Below, piece by piece: positions 30,301 to 41,000 of a stretch of 56,125 nt of DNA. A program made the position numbers and the translations under genes. Location of the stretch: assembly GCA_001805645.1 (NCBI GenBank), contig MHGQ01000014.1, forward strand, positions 49,325-105,449, read 5' to 3'. Source of the stretch: Omnitrophica WOR_2 bacterium RIFCSPHIGHO2_02_FULL_50_17. Lineage in GTDB: Bacteria; Omnitrophota; Gorgyraeia; Zapsychrales; Zapsychraceae. Below the pieces are notes generated by a model. The model had not been told where the DNA came from. It made no database searches and saw only the letters and a list, made by a program, of their open reading frames with translations. How positions within the stretch are numbered: the first letter of the stretch is position 1; every line of letters begins with the position of its first letter.

Positions 30301-30608
30301 TCCCAATAATATGTCTTTGTGCCTGTTGCGGCCTTGATGAAGGTGCGGAACCCCTGAAGGGCTGTCAAGCGGTAGGATTTATTCGCCGGCTGAAATTCCA
30401 TCATGGCCTTATCTTTGGACTCGATGCCGAAGCCTGCGATACACTGCCCGCGATTCACGTAAAAAACCCACATCGGGATTCCCCACAAGCCGGCGATCCC
30501 AGGGAAAAAGTTGCTGAAGGGTTTACTGAAATTGTAATGATCGATGACAAAACAGCCGTTGTCATCCAGAAAATAATTCACAGATGCCGGTCTATTCATT
30601 CGGCCCAT
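27333..30608 (-). CDS. very large GH94/cellobiose-phosphorylase-like (six-hairpin) protein
   Basis: 1091 aa. N-terminal beta-sandwich-like region (GIWGIPMWVFYVNRGQCIAGFGIESKDKAMMEFQPANKSYRLTALQGFRTF) and alpha-rich part with EADKPNWYDALNGLPGLLGSS. Remote family recognition only. Confidence 0.5.
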   Translation of the reverse strand: MGRMNRPASVNYFLDDNGCFVIDHYNFSKPFSNFFPGIAGLWGIPMWVFYVNRGQCIAGFGIESKDKAMMEFQPANKSYRLTALQGFRTFIKAATGTKTYYWEPFQNYLQGTDFAKTQRLIISAHDLTLVEVNKDLGLEVRVNYFTMPEEPFAAIVRRVRVMNTGRRRYTIEIMDGLPVIVPYGLKDWMGKNMSRTVEAWVKVRNLEKKAPFYQLNVEVADTPQVTHIQEGNFFFSFDPHSQGAQLLEPIAEASCIFGASQDFVAPVRFLDPKFQGPSLQQTSNRMPSAFSYARYPLKPHQEKEIISLFGYARDVQRLNRIVRQVRQSGFVERKAQRNEAIIDGIRNFAVTQSSCRELDLYTTQTFLDNILRGGLPVSVKTSEGGVTFNVYSRKHGDLERDYNYFVVSPTFYSQGNGNYRDVNQNRRNDVWFNTDVRDSHVVNFLNLLQADGYNPLIVKGTVLTVTDHQRLSDILEQYVQEGREHLKEFLSKSFSPGTLLEYLDRKAVTLKISHPKFLGLILEICHTQEGAEHGEGFWTDHWTYNLDLIESYLGLYPEDLRGLLLERKVFHFYQNTHYIVPRTQRYILTAQGVRQYKSVAKDPHSHKMTERGNLLRTQKGEGGVYHTHLVCKLLCLIANKIASLDPGGIGVEMEADKPNWYDALNGLPGLLGSSVSETFEIKRMSRFLLKAFSRLALNDNDRVGIFEELADFIVKLRQVLSLECDPSGYWFKSNDLKEHYRHQIRLGIDGSEREFSVAEIKDFLDLVIAKTEKAIVSAHEAEGFLATYFYYEVGRYEKLEDGGKPSGHVWPLEFERHTLPPFLEGYVHALRMAEGPQAARALYQKLRRTGLYDKKLKMYRVNADLSQETEEIGRTRIFPPGWLENGSIWLHMEYKLMLELLRGGLYDEFYENFRHVFIPFLKPQQYGRSILENSSFLVSSIHEDSALHGQGFVARLSGSTAEFLSIWLHMNTGKNPFTFSSSEGLSLTLKPILAGWLFTTKASTLDDFRASDGTEKIPLPANVYAFNFLGWILVVYHNPKRRDTYRTRIREVRLTYPGCAQAVVISSATIPAPYASDIRDKKVRRIDVYFE

Positions 30609-31455
30609 TTCTTCTTTGCCTTTCCATGGCGCCGCGTATTACTGTTCCGCGAGATAACGCGTGGGGATCTTTCATCTCACGGAATAGATTATAAAACCCC
30701 GTCATCTTCATCCAGAGGTAATCCCGGCGGTTATCCTTATTGCTGAAACGCACGCGCTTGAGTTCAAAGACATCACGGTTTAAGCGGTCATAACCGCGGT
30801 TGGTCGTGCATGCGCCGTCATACCCCGCCCCCCGCACCAATTCCTTGATGCGTTCGGTAAAACCGCCGCCGGGATAAGCAAAATATTTTACAGGGACGCC
30901 CAAAATTTCTTCCAAACGTTTTTTGCTTCCCTGAATTTCTTCAATCTGTTCTTGTTCTGTCAATTCGGGGAGATAAACATGGGTGCGCGTGTGGCTTCCG
31001 ATATCCATGCCGTGGGCCATCATTTCTCTCATCTGAGCGATTGTTAAATACCCCGGCATATCCATCAAATCGGAGGAAACGAATATCGTCGCCGGAAAGC
31101 TGTATTTCTTCAAAACAGGAAAAACGTGCGTGTAATTATCCTCATAACCGTCATCAAAGGTAATAACGACACTTCTGGGCGGGAGATATCTTCCCTCTCG
31201 AATGGCCTGCACCAGCGCATCCAATCTCAGGACGTTAAAACGATGCTTTTTCAAATACGCCATATGCCATTCAAATCTCTGGGGACTGACCGTATCCAGT
31301 TTAAGGGGGCCGGTCTCGGCCACATGATGATACATCATGATGGGAACGACGTATCGAGAGGGAAGCCATAGACAAAAGCCCCCGGCCAGAACAACTAAAA
31401 CCGACACGCCTATAAATATAAATCTTAATGCCCGCTTAAATTTCATGCGAACCAT
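30592..31455 (-). CDS. polysaccharide deacetylase, membrane anchored
   Basis: VVITFDDGYEDNYTHVFPVLKKY, DIGSHTRTHVYLPEL, FAYPGGGFTERIKELV. N-terminal TM; start may be the internal ATG at 31446. Confidence 0.9.
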   Translation of the reverse strand: MVRMKFKRALRFIFIGVSVLVVLAGGFCLWLPSRYVVPIMMYHHVAETGPLKLDTVSPQRFEWHMAYLKKHRFNVLRLDALVQAIREGRYLPPRSVVITFDDGYEDNYTHVFPVLKKYSFPATIFVSSDLMDMPGYLTIAQMREMMAHGMDIGSHTRTHVYLPELTEQEQIEEIQGSKKRLEEILGVPVKYFAYPGGGFTERIKELVRGAGYDGACTTNRGYDRLNRDVFELKRVRFSNKDNRRDYLWMKMTGFYNLFREMKDPHALSRGTVIRGAMERQRRNGPNE

Positions 31456-31460
31456 ATATC

Positions 31461-31910
31461 TTAAGACGGCGTGAGGACTTTCTGGACCATAGCGCTCACA
31501 AGTTTGTTATCCGCCCTGCCTTGAACCTTCACAAAAAGCGCCTTCATGACCTTGCCCATGTCTTTCATGGACTGCGCGCCCGTCTCGTGAACAGCCTCCT
31601 GCACAAACACCTTTAATTCCTCTTCAGAAATCTCCTGCGGCAGATACCCCTTTAAGACAGCCATTTCCGCCGATTCCTTTTCCACCAAATCCTGCCGCCC
31701 GCCCTGGCCGTAGAGATCGATGGAATCCTGCCTTTGCTTGATCTGCTTTTTAATCACCGCGACGACATCGCCGTCTTCCAGATGATCGGCCCTTTTATCG
31801 ATCCGGACATTCTTTAAATCGGCCCTTAAGAAATTCAGCGTGGATGACCTCACGTGATCCCTGTCCTTCATGGCCTGGACATAATCTTTGGCAATTCTTT
31901 CTTCCAGCAT
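31461..31910 (-). CDS. GatB/YqeY domain protein
   Basis: STLNFLRADLKNVRID, LKGYLPQEISEEEL, MKDMGKVMKALFVKVQGRADNKLVSAMVQ. Confidence 0.9.
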   Translation of the reverse strand: MLEERIAKDYVQAMKDRDHVRSSTLNFLRADLKNVRIDKRADHLEDGDVVAVIKKQIKQRQDSIDLYGQGGRQDLVEKESAEMAVLKGYLPQEISEEELKVFVQEAVHETGAQSMKDMGKVMKALFVKVQGRADNKLVSAMVQKVLTPS

Positions 31911-31922
31911 AGCGTCCTCTCC

Positions 31923-32144
31923 TTAAATGTTTTGTATATTAACGATTTTACGCCGTGATTGCAACCCCTTTATAATCTCTATTTGCCCCACACGCACCTT
32001 ATAATGCCGCGCCAACAAATCACAGAGGGCCTTATTGGCTTTGCCATCCACCGCCGGGGCCGTTACATAGACCTTCAGGCCTTCCTCCCCCTCCTGAATG
32101 AGATTCTTTCTTGCACCCGCAACAACTTTCACATCAATTCTCAT
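31923..32144 (-). CDS. DUF167/YggU family protein
   Basis: VVAGARKNLIQEGEEGLKVYVTAPAVDGKANKALCDLLARHYKV. Confidence 0.87.
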   Translation of the reverse strand: MRIDVKVVAGARKNLIQEGEEGLKVYVTAPAVDGKANKALCDLLARHYKVRVGQIEIIKGLQSRRKIVNIQNI

Positions 32145-32225
32145 TAAAGCAGACCCCGCACAAAAGGATAAAATGCGTTTAAAATCTCGAGGGTGAACAC
32201 GAAAGGAAAAGAACTGCCGAAGGCC

Positions 32226-33395
32226 TCATTTCTGAAAAATAGTAACATCGACTTTGGCTTTCCGAGAAGCGGGAGGTGATGCGGCTGCGGAAGGAATATA
32301 ACCGGATGCGGCTTGATACTGTTCCCTATCGACCCTGACGATCTGGCCGTCCCTAAAAAAATAACCGTTGTTGCCGAGCATCAGGCGTATTCTATCGCGT
32401 TCTTGAAAAGCGGCGATTCTGGCTGTCCAAGTTTCCCGTTTTATCTGGCGTATTCTTGATCGGACATCCCTGATTTTCTGATGATAAAAATCAACCAGGG
32501 CGTTCCCCTCCTGGATACTGTGGACATCCCCGGCATAATCCGTCAATTGATTCTGAAAAACCTTTATCTCGTTGGTCAAATGCACATCTTTTGTCCTTAG
32601 CGCAGGGACAGATTCCATTTCCTGTTTAAGCTGCAGGTTTTCTTGATAGGCCAAGGAAAGCATCGTTTCCGTCTCAGAGAGAACAGTTTTAATGACGCTC
32701 AATTCCTTGGCGGCGGCTGTCAGCATAGCCCGACTCTCCTGGTAGAGCCTTGTAGTTGCCCCTAACTGCCGGCTGACACCGGCCAATCTAAGACTTGTCT
32801 CCTGATAGCGACGCTGATAATTCCTAATCATGGCCGCCTGTTGGACAGATATCCTGAATAATTGGTCATAGGACCGAACAAGATCCCGATAAAGTGCATA
32901 ACTCAAATAGAGCATATACCCTGTCAATACAGTGACGACTATTGTCAGAAAAGTATTGAGATCCCTTTTAAATTTATCCGCGCTGGCAAGCCGAGAGGTG
33001 CCCTTGCGGGTACGGTGGGATAATTTGGCCACTATCGCCTCAGGGGTATCTGCAAACTGTATCCCGCAGAGATACTGATTCTTAAAATAACGCTTCTTCA
33101 TGTGCCAGATCAGCCGGCCGCTCGACGGGATAAAACCGGCATTCTGCAGATTCGCATCAAAGGTAAATATGCTCTGGTCCGTAGGATTGACAGGCGAGTT
33201 GATTTCCAAAAGCATGCCGGAGGTGCTGATATCGCGCACTCGGCCATAACCCAAAAGTTCGCTATCCTTAACACGCCATGATATCCGCTTGTTTTCTCTG
33301 ACACGTACATCTTTACGCTCATCCTGCCTGCCCCCGCCGTCAGCGGAGCAGGCGGCAGACACAGCGCTGGACAAAATTTTAGAACGAATCACCAT
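32226..33395 (-). CDS. PilZ domain protein with TM helix and periplasmic coiled coil
   Basis: RENKRISWRVKDSELLGYGRVRDISTSGMLLEINSPV, GRLIWHMKKRYFKNQYLCGIQF, then TM FLTIVVTVLTGYMLYLSYALY and a heptad-rich region. Confidence 0.68.
   Translation of the reverse strand: MVIRSKILSSAVSAACSADGGGRQDERKDVRVRENKRISWRVKDSELLGYGRVRDISTSGMLLEINSPVNPTDQSIFTFDANLQNAGFIPSSGRLIWHMKKRYFKNQYLCGIQFADTPEAIVAKLSHRTRKGTSRLASADKFKRDLNTFLTIVVTVLTGYMLYLSYALYRDLVRSYDQLFRISVQQAAMIRNYQRRYQETSLRLAGVSRQLGATTRLYQESRAMLTAAAKELSVIKTVLSETETMLSLAYQENLQLKQEMESVPALRTKDVHLTNEIKVFQNQLTDYAGDVHSIQEGNALVDFYHQKIRDVRSRIRQIKRETWTARIAAFQERDRIRLMLGNNGYFFRDGQIVRVDREQYQAASGYIPSAAASPPASRKAKVDVTIFQK
33325..33358. repeat. imperfect palindrome in the 5' coding region of the PilZ gene
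   Basis: Minus strand GCCGCCTGCTCCGCTGACGGCGGGGGCAGGCAGG. GCCTGC/GCAGGC outer arms. Confidence 0.6.
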
Positions 33396-33481
33396 AGACT
33401 ATTCATTCCTCCCTCAATCTTTTTATACTGATTACAGTATATAAACAAATCAAGGCGAAAACAAGAAAATTTCGTGAGGAT

Positions 33482-35464
33482 TTAGAAAGGCTGATCCCCC
33501 TTGAAAATGGCATCCAGGATGCCGTTAATGACGGCTTCCTCTGGCCGGACGTCCTTTTCCTGGGAATCTGAAGACGGTTGTCCGGACTCCTGTATCTGAG
33601 AGGGCTCCCCTTGGGCATCGGCATTGGAGGACTCTTCTTCGATATCAAGGGCGCGAAAGATAACCTTTTTCAGCTCTTCCCTGCCTTTACTGCGGATCAC
33701 TTGCCTGCCGACATCCCCCACATCCGGATAAATCCGCAGATCCCTGAACCTGCCCTGATAAGGCATAAGGGGAATATGAATCCGATTGTCCTCGTCCTGG
33801 AGGTACGCAAACTCCTCTACGGCCGTTACCATACCGGCAGATAAATCTTCAAGGATATAGAAATCGGCCTTGAGGACCAGATTCTGAGCGAAATCCATCT
33901 GGCCGTTTGCCGTCATCAGAAATCCATCCGCGCCGAATGCCGCTTTAGGAACAAAAATGGTGTCGTCCTGCATTTTTACCGACAATTCAACCAAATCCAA
34001 AGTCGTCTCTTCTTTTTTCAGGATATCCTTATACCTCTCCGGCAGGTCCGCCTCTATCTGAGACGCCAGATGAGGGATAAAGGATATTTTATCAAGGACA
34101 AACCTCAATAAATTAACATTGCTGAATTTGCCCTCCCGGACCTCAAACGCGCCTTCCCCTTTCCAAGATGCCGTTAGAGATACCGAATCTTCCGGCTCCT
34201 GCCCCTGCCCTTCCCCGCTGAAATCACCGAGGAGCTTCCCTGCCAATATCACCGGCCCGGCCCCCTCCTCCAGCACCGGCATGACCCGGGAAGGAATCAA
34301 CTCCGCCAGTTGAATGTCTTCGATATGAAGATCATAAAAAAATGCCCGTTCTCTTAAATAATCCTCCACACGCCCCTGGCCGGCCACTTTCCCGGCGCCA
34401 TAAAAAAAAGACAGCGTTTTTATATCCAAATCTGATTCCGTCATCTGAAAGGCAACCTGGATGCCTTCAAAAGGTTTTTGCAGCATCTCGACCTTGACTT
34501 TGCCGTCCGTTAACTGCCCCTCGGCGGACAAGTCCAAAAGACCGGTGGGGCCGGCCTTCAACTGAGGAACGGTGACCTGCAATTTCCCCTCCGGATTCCC
34601 TTCCAGCCTTAAGTTTCCCCTCAGGAGGGCATAAAAAGGCGCCTTTCTTATCTGCAGGCGCGCTAAATCCGTCTCGACTTTAAAATCACTCATATGAACC
34701 TGCTGATTATCCAAATCAAGGAATAAATTGCCGCGGCCCCGGATATTGGCCTGATCGGCCCAAACGGAACAGTTGAATCGAAACGCCGACGGTCTCTTCA
34801 AAGACAAATCCGTGATTTGAAAATCAATTCCCTCGACGGGGATAACCCAGGGCGGGTCATATCCTTGGTCCGTAAAAGTCAAGGAACCGTCCTCAATACG
34901 AAACGCTTGAATAAAAAACTCTAAAGGCGCATCTCGCCCGCCCTCCTCTTCCGCCTGAGCCGCATAAACTACGGAGGAAAAAGGGAGATGGAGCCCCACG
35001 GGCATATCCGCCGTACCTTTGGGTTCCGCCCGCGGGGCAGGACTTTTACCGGAAGGCATGGATAATTCCGGCAGATTGATTTTCCCTTCGGCGGTGCGGA
35101 TCAGCTGAAGAGCGGGGCTGCGAATCTCAGCCCGAGAAATATGAATCTTCTTTCTAATAAGAAAATCAAAGATGTTCACATCCAGATAAACAGAGGCGGC
35201 CGTCAAAAAAGGACCTGCGGAGAATGCCGGGTCATCTAAAATGGATACCCCCTGCACATTGAGGATAATGCCTTTATCGGCCGCAATGCCAAGCTGAAGT
35301 CCTTGAATCCGCACCTCCCGTCCCAGCGCGGAGCCTATGTACCGGGCAAGATAAGCACGATACTGATCGATATTATACGTCTTTAAAAAAACGAATGCGG
35401 CTGTTCCCAAAAGGAGAATGAAAACAAAAAAAACAAGAATGACAATCTTGACGGTTTTCTTCAT
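33482..35464 (-). CDS. AsmA-family protein
   Basis: N-terminal [50 protein letters not shown]. 660 aa, beta-rich. Confidence 0.75.
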   Translation of the reverse strand: MKKTVKIVILVFFVFILLLGTAAFVFLKTYNIDQYRAYLARYIGSALGREVRIQGLQLGIAADKGIILNVQGVSILDDPAFSAGPFLTAASVYLDVNIFDFLIRKKIHISRAEIRSPALQLIRTAEGKINLPELSMPSGKSPAPRAEPKGTADMPVGLHLPFSSVVYAAQAEEEGGRDAPLEFFIQAFRIEDGSLTFTDQGYDPPWVIPVEGIDFQITDLSLKRPSAFRFNCSVWADQANIRGRGNLFLDLDNQQVHMSDFKVETDLARLQIRKAPFYALLRGNLRLEGNPEGKLQVTVPQLKAGPTGLLDLSAEGQLTDGKVKVEMLQKPFEGIQVAFQMTESDLDIKTLSFFYGAGKVAGQGRVEDYLRERAFFYDLHIEDIQLAELIPSRVMPVLEEGAGPVILAGKLLGDFSGEGQGQEPEDSVSLTASWKGEGAFEVREGKFSNVNLLRFVLDKISFIPHLASQIEADLPERYKDILKKEETTLDLVELSVKMQDDTIFVPKAAFGADGFLMTANGQMDFAQNLVLKADFYILEDLSAGMVTAVEEFAYLQDEDNRIHIPLMPYQGRFRDLRIYPDVGDVGRQVIRSKGREELKKVIFRALDIEEESSNADAQGEPSQIQESGQPSSDSQEKDVRPEEAVINGILDAIFKGDQPF

Positions 35465-37692
35465 CGGAGTTTGTCTAAAAGCTCCTCAAATTTTTTAATA
35501 TCCGTAAGGGGGAGTTTGCAGGCATGATTTTCGCAGACATAGGCCGTCACCTGCCCCTCCCGGGGGATCTGATCCTTGATAAAAGGGGCCATCGCGACAA
35601 TCTGATTTTTTTCTTTTGCTCCCGTCTCGTGAAGCATGATAACCGCGCGGGGAAGAAAACGAGCGGAGACCGCATCCCTCATGGCCTGAACCCGCTCATC
35701 GCTGCGGAGAGCGGCAATGACGATTTCCTGCGAAGGCCCCTGCGCAAAATCAAAGGCAATCAGCACCTGCGCGTAAGAGCCCGGATTACGCTCAATGGCG
35801 GCGGCAAAGGCTTGAAAAAAACTTTTAAACTTCTCCTCAAGGCCTTTATCCAGCGTTATATGATAAAGCCTCGCCAAATCAAGCGCCGCCACTCCATTGC
35901 CCGAGGCCACAGCCCCGTCATAAACGATTTTCGGCCGGAACAAAAGTTTCTCGGCATCATCGGCCGTAAAATAAAAACCTCCGTCTGTCTCGTCCCAAAA
36001 CAAATGGATCATCTCTTCGGTCAAACGTCGGGCCTGCTTAAGATACACAGCCGAAAACGTGGCCTCATACACATCCAGCAGCCCTTGAATAAAAAAAGCG
36101 TAATCTTCAATTGTTCCCACCCCCCCCGCTTCCCCCTGCCTGTAACGATGCCGTAGACGTCCCTTTTCATCGACAAAGCGTTTAAGAATAAAATCAGCCG
36201 CCCCTTGCGCCGCCTCTTGATAACGGGGCTCATGGAGCACACGCGATCCAAAGGCCAGAGAGGAAATCATAAGTCCGTTCCAGTCAACAAGGATTTTGTC
36301 GTCCAGAAAGGGTCGGGGTCTTCCCTGCCGGTATCGAAACAGCTTCTCCCGGGAGCGTCTTAAGACGGCCTCCACATCGGAAAGGGACTCTTGAAAATAC
36401 GCGGCGGTCTCCTGCAAATCTTTTTCCGTATAAAGAATGTTCTTCCCTTGGAATTCCCCATAGGGATCCGTTTCGGCATTGCCGTCGGGCTTCACGCCAA
36501 AGTAATAATTAAAAATTTCAGCCTCTCTCGCATCCAAGATGCGGACGATTTCCGCCTCTTGCCACAGATAAAATGCCCCTTCCTTCTTCTGAGAAGACTG
36601 AGCAGGATCGAGACTGTCCGCATCTTCAGCGGAATAAAATCCACCGTCCGGAGACTGCATATCCCGTAAAACATAATCTAGAATCTCGCGGGCGATGCGG
36701 GCATAGAGCTCTTTTTTCGTTACCTGATAGGCTTCCAGATATGCCCGGGAGAGCGCGGCCTGGTCATAAAGCATTTTTTCGAAATGAGGGATCCGCCACC
36801 TCCGGTCGGTCGCATACCGGTGAAATCCCCCGCCCAGATGATCGTAGAGGCCGCCTGCGGCCATTTGCTCGAGAGTATGCTCCACCATGGCGAGGGCCTC
36901 TGTGCTGCCATACCTTTGCCCATACCGCAGCAAAAAAGACAGATGATGTCCAGATGGAAACTTGGGGGCCGTCCCAAACCCGCCAAAATGAGAATCATAA
37001 GACATGTTCAATGCGCCAAAACCAGCCTTAAGGACGTCGTCTTTCAATTCCCCTCCCTGAGGTTGTCGGGACGCCTCCTGCCGCAGCACATCCGCTATCG
37101 AATCCCCGGACTGGGCAATCCGGCTGCGCTCGTTCTGCCAGGCATCGTAGACACTGCGCAATATATCCATGAGTCCCGGTGAGCCTCCTTGCGCGTAAAG
37201 AGGAAAATACGTTCCGCCGAAAAACGGTTTGCCCTCCGGCGTCAAAAATACCGTCAGAGGCCATCCGCCCTGGCCTGTCATGGCCATAACCGCCGTCATA
37301 TAGATGTGATCAATATCCGGCCGCTCCTCCCGGTCGACTTTAATAGGGACAAAATAATTATTGATGATTTGAGCCGCTTCCTGATTTTCGAAAGACTCGT
37401 GCTCCATGACATGACACCAATGACAGGTGGAATATCCGACAGACAAAAAGATCGGTTTATCTTCGGCTTTGGCCTTTTCAAAGGCCTCCTTGCCCCATGG
37501 ATACCAGTCCACCGGATTATCGGCATGCTGCAGGAGGTAGGGACTTTTTTCACGGCTCAAACGATTCTGGAACTCGGACCGGGGAGGCATCAGCGGGCCT
37601 TTCGTTTCCTGGTCTTGAGCAAAAAGCGGAAGACAAAAAATAATAAAAAAAAATATATATAAGGATAGATAATATCGCAGAGGACAACTCAC
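35461..37692 (-). CDS. thioredoxin-domain protein DUF255 (YyaL/SSP411 family) with signal peptide
   Basis: [60 protein letters not shown]. Hydrophobic N-terminus [20 protein letters not shown]. Confidence 0.94.
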   Translation of the reverse strand: MSCPLRYYLSLYIFFFIIFCLPLFAQDQETKGPLMPPRSEFQNRLSREKSPYLLQHADNPVDWYPWGKEAFEKAKAEDKPIFLSVGYSTCHWCHVMEHESFENQEAAQIINNYFVPIKVDREERPDIDHIYMTAVMAMTGQGGWPLTVFLTPEGKPFFGGTYFPLYAQGGSPGLMDILRSVYDAWQNERSRIAQSGDSIADVLRQEASRQPQGGELKDDVLKAGFGALNMSYDSHFGGFGTAPKFPSGHHLSFLLRYGQRYGSTEALAMVEHTLEQMAAGGLYDHLGGGFHRYATDRRWRIPHFEKMLYDQAALSRAYLEAYQVTKKELYARIAREILDYVLRDMQSPDGGFYSAEDADSLDPAQSSQKKEGAFYLWQEAEIVRILDAREAEIFNYYFGVKPDGNAETDPYGEFQGKNILYTEKDLQETAAYFQESLSDVEAVLRRSREKLFRYRQGRPRPFLDDKILVDWNGLMISSLAFGSRVLHEPRYQEAAQGAADFILKRFVDEKGRLRHRYRQGEAGGVGTIEDYAFFIQGLLDVYEATFSAVYLKQARRLTEEMIHLFWDETDGGFYFTADDAEKLLFRPKIVYDGAVASGNGVAALDLARLYHITLDKGLEEKFKSFFQAFAAAIERNPGSYAQVLIAFDFAQGPSQEIVIAALRSDERVQAMRDAVSARFLPRAVIMLHETGAKEKNQIVAMAPFIKDQIPREGQVTAYVCENHACKLPLTDIKKFEELLDKLR

Positions 37693-38045
37693 GGGATAAT
37701 CAATGTCTCTTCTTTATACCCGGCCTCGCTGCAGACGGCCTTAACACGGATGACATCGCCGGAGGAGGCCTCCATGGGGACATCCTGAACAAGAGTGGTC
37801 GATGTTGTCTGTTTGGCATAAGGAAAATTTTCTATCGGCGCATCATTCTTGTAAACATAAAGCCTGCGGATATGATGCCCCTTTTGATCATGCGTCACAT
37901 GCCCGATCTCGGCATGAAGGACTTTTGTCTGGGAATCGTATTGAAGCTCAATAGTCGCCGGGGGATGCCCCCATGCCAGTCGGCCCGACGGCAAAATCAG
38001 GGCCAAGACAATAAACACCCTCAACCGATCAGGGCATCGGAACAT
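37689..38045 (-). CDS. small secreted beta-sandwich (Ig/desulfoferrodoxin-like) protein
   Basis: Signal peptide, then [42 protein letters not shown]. Fold assignment is a guess. Confidence 0.6.
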   Translation of the reverse strand: MFRCPDRLRVFIVLALILPSGRLAWGHPPATIELQYDSQTKVLHAEIGHVTHDQKGHHIRRLYVYKNDAPIENFPYAKQTTSTTLVQDVPMEASSGDVIRVKAVCSEAGYKEETLIIP

Positions 38046-38047
38046 AG

Positions 38048-41000
38048 CTATTTTCCTGTCTCAATGGTATCCAGGGTCTGGGCCATAATATCTGAACGTG
38101 CAGGAGGCGTCTTTGCATTCGACGCCCATGGCGCCGACGGGGACCGTCGAGATCCCATCGCCGTCTTCCGACGAATCTCGGCAAGATAACTTTCCGTGCG
38201 TTCATAACCGGGACGCAAGCCGTTAATCTCTACGAATAACTCCCATGCCTCTTCGTAAGACCCCTCCTTATATAATTTAACGGCTTTTTTATATGTTTGC
38301 TTGAGTTGAGCCTGGATCGTCTTTTGGATCTCCCGCCGCTTTGCCCGCAATTCTTCCTGCGGACTAAAAAAAGATTGTAAAGGTTTGGGTTGGGGTTGAG
38401 AAGCCTGCCCCCTGGCGGACTCAACGTGTGCCGGTTTTTTCCGCTGTTCATCTCGTTTTTCAACAGGAGCCTCTGCTTTCTCGTCGTCCTTTTTCATTAC
38501 TGACTTTTCAATGCGCCCGGGGCGTTTTGGTCTGCCCAGCTTCTCCTTCATGGACTGCCGCTTTTCTTGGGCCAGCCTCTGGTCAATCTTCTGCAGATAG
38601 TCCTTTGTTGTCTTGTAGCCCGGGATTAACCTGTCCACCTCAATCCATTTCTCCTGTGCCTGAGCCAACTGATTGGCCTCATAAAATCGCAAGGCCTGCT
38701 GAAAGAGCTCCTCGGCTTTTAAACGGAACTGTCGATCAACCCTGTCATCCGTTATAGGGACACGGGCATCCCCTTGGCCAGAATCTTTTTTAGGCTTCCC
38801 TGCCTGTTGTGCGATATCTTCATCGATACGGATCAAATAATTGCGCGTAGCCTTATATCCCGGCAAAAGCGCCTCAACCTCAATAAATTTTTGTTTTGCC
38901 CCCTCGAGATCCAGAGACGTATATCGTCTCGTAGCCTCCGCATATTTCGCCTTCGCTTCTTTTTGCAGACGATGACGGCGATCTTCTTCTTTCTTTTGGA
39001 TGAACACTCGATCCTCCTCGTCCATGCCTTGAACCAGCGCCTCCGACCGGGTAGAGGATAGTTTCTCCTTGGGGGGGGACAACTGCTCCTGGCGCTTCCA
39101 GGCTAATTTTTCTTTCCTCACCTGCCGCGCAAAATCATCCTGCTCCTTCTCAAACTCATGCGTATACTGTTTTCGTATCTCCTCGTTGATCCGCCCTACA
39201 TATCCATCCGTCGATTTATAATGCGGATAGGATTGTTTGATCTTTAAGAATTTCTCCCTCGCCTCAGGATAATATTTATGCTTAAAAAGCAATATCCCCT
39301 CCCTATAAAACGAAGCCGCATCTTTAAAGGAGGCGATGCGCCCGGGGGTCTCTAATCTCTTTGTCTGATCCCTCCGAGAAGGCTGCCGTTCGGTCTGCCT
39401 GCGCTCATTTTTCTCTCGCTTGTATTCTTCCTTTTCAATCACAGAGGCGATATGCGCCAAATATTTCTCCGTCGATCTGTAACCCGGGTAAATCTGCTGA
39501 ATCTCCTGAAAACGCCCTTCAGCCATTTCCAAGAGATGCCCCTTGTAATAGGTTTGAGCCTCTTGATACAGCGAAGCAACGTATTTTTCCAGCCGCGCCT
39601 TTCGATCCTGCTTGATCCGTTCCAGCGTTTCTTTTAATTTGGCCTTTCCTTGCTGGCGGACAACAGCTCTCTGCTTCTCTTCCCTCCCTTGAGAAAGTCT
39701 CTTTTCTTTTAACGGACGCTCATATTCCCGTTTTTGCCGCGCCTTCTGATATTCCTCCTCATTTTTGATATCCACATTGATACGCGCCAGGAATTTATCT
39801 GTGGATTTATAACCCGGCACGGCGTCCGCAATTTTCTTGAAAATTTGTTTGGCCCTTCTAAAATCCCTCTTTTGATAAAAATCCCTCGCCTCATCGTAAA
39901 GCCCCTGTGTCTCAGTCTGAAGCGCCTGCAAGCGTTGCTGCTTTTCATCATGCTCTTGTCTGGTTTCCTTAAAACGAGTTGAGGCCATCTGGCGGTGTTC
40001 CTTCTTAAGACGTCGGCGCTCTTCGCGGGCGATGTCCTCGGCGGTCCGCTCCAGGAATTTTGCCGTCGACCTGTACCCCGAAAGAATCTTCTCGACTTCC
40101 TGAAAATAAAAGCGGGCCTTTTCATAGTCCCCCTTCTCGTAGGACGCCCGTCCCTTCTGATAAATAGTCTCGGCCTCTTCTTTCAAACGGTCCAGATTAA
40201 GCCTTTCGCTTCCTTCAACAGTTTTATGCCATTCCTCCTGTTGTTTTTTACTGGCCAGGGCCTCGGCTTGAAGCCTCTCTTCAAGAGAACGGCGTTCTTC
40301 CTTCTTGATATCCCCTTCGATACGCTCCAGATACTGATTTGTCAACTTGTAATCTGGATAAATGAATGCCACATCTTCAAAACTCGCCTTGGCCTGCTCG
40401 AATTGCCGCGCCTGATACTCCTCAAAAGCCCTTTGGTAAACCGGATCGGCCTGCGCCTGGAGGTCTTCTATGCGCCTTTTCTCGCTTTCTTCAACGGATT
40501 GCCGAAACTGCGCCTCCTCTTCCTGAGGCTCGAATGCCTCCTTTTCAGGCTGACTTTGCGCGAGATCCTCATCCAATTTTTGTTTTTCGCTCCGGCTATC
40601 TTCCTCCAGCATCAGATCGTTGATGATGGATAAATAATTCTCCGTATCCTTATATCCGGCAGAGGCCGCCTTCACCCGCAGGAAGGCCTCCTGGGCCTGC
40701 GTATATTTTTTCTCTTCAAAGAAAGACAGACCGGATTGATACGCCTGTTCAACGCTATCTTCCCCTTTAACGACCACAATCTCTTTCTCTTCAGATGCAG
40801 CACCTCTCAACTGCTCTGAACGCTCAATGATCCCGATAGCCTTCTGCCATAATTTCTGGGCCTCGGTGTAGTTCCCCTCCTCAAAAAGACGAATCGCTTC
40901 CCGATTATAAGCCTCTGCCTTCTCGATCAGCTTATCCCAGGGGACGGTCAGATCCTCGGCGCGCTCCGGCAGAGGCTTCATCTGTTTCTTTTCTTGGGAA

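Noticed and set aside
39995-40633. 212-aa plus-strand ORF antisense to the TPR protein
   Set aside because: Leu/Phe-rich translation is the expected mirror of Lys/Glu-rich coding sequence, and no family is recognised.
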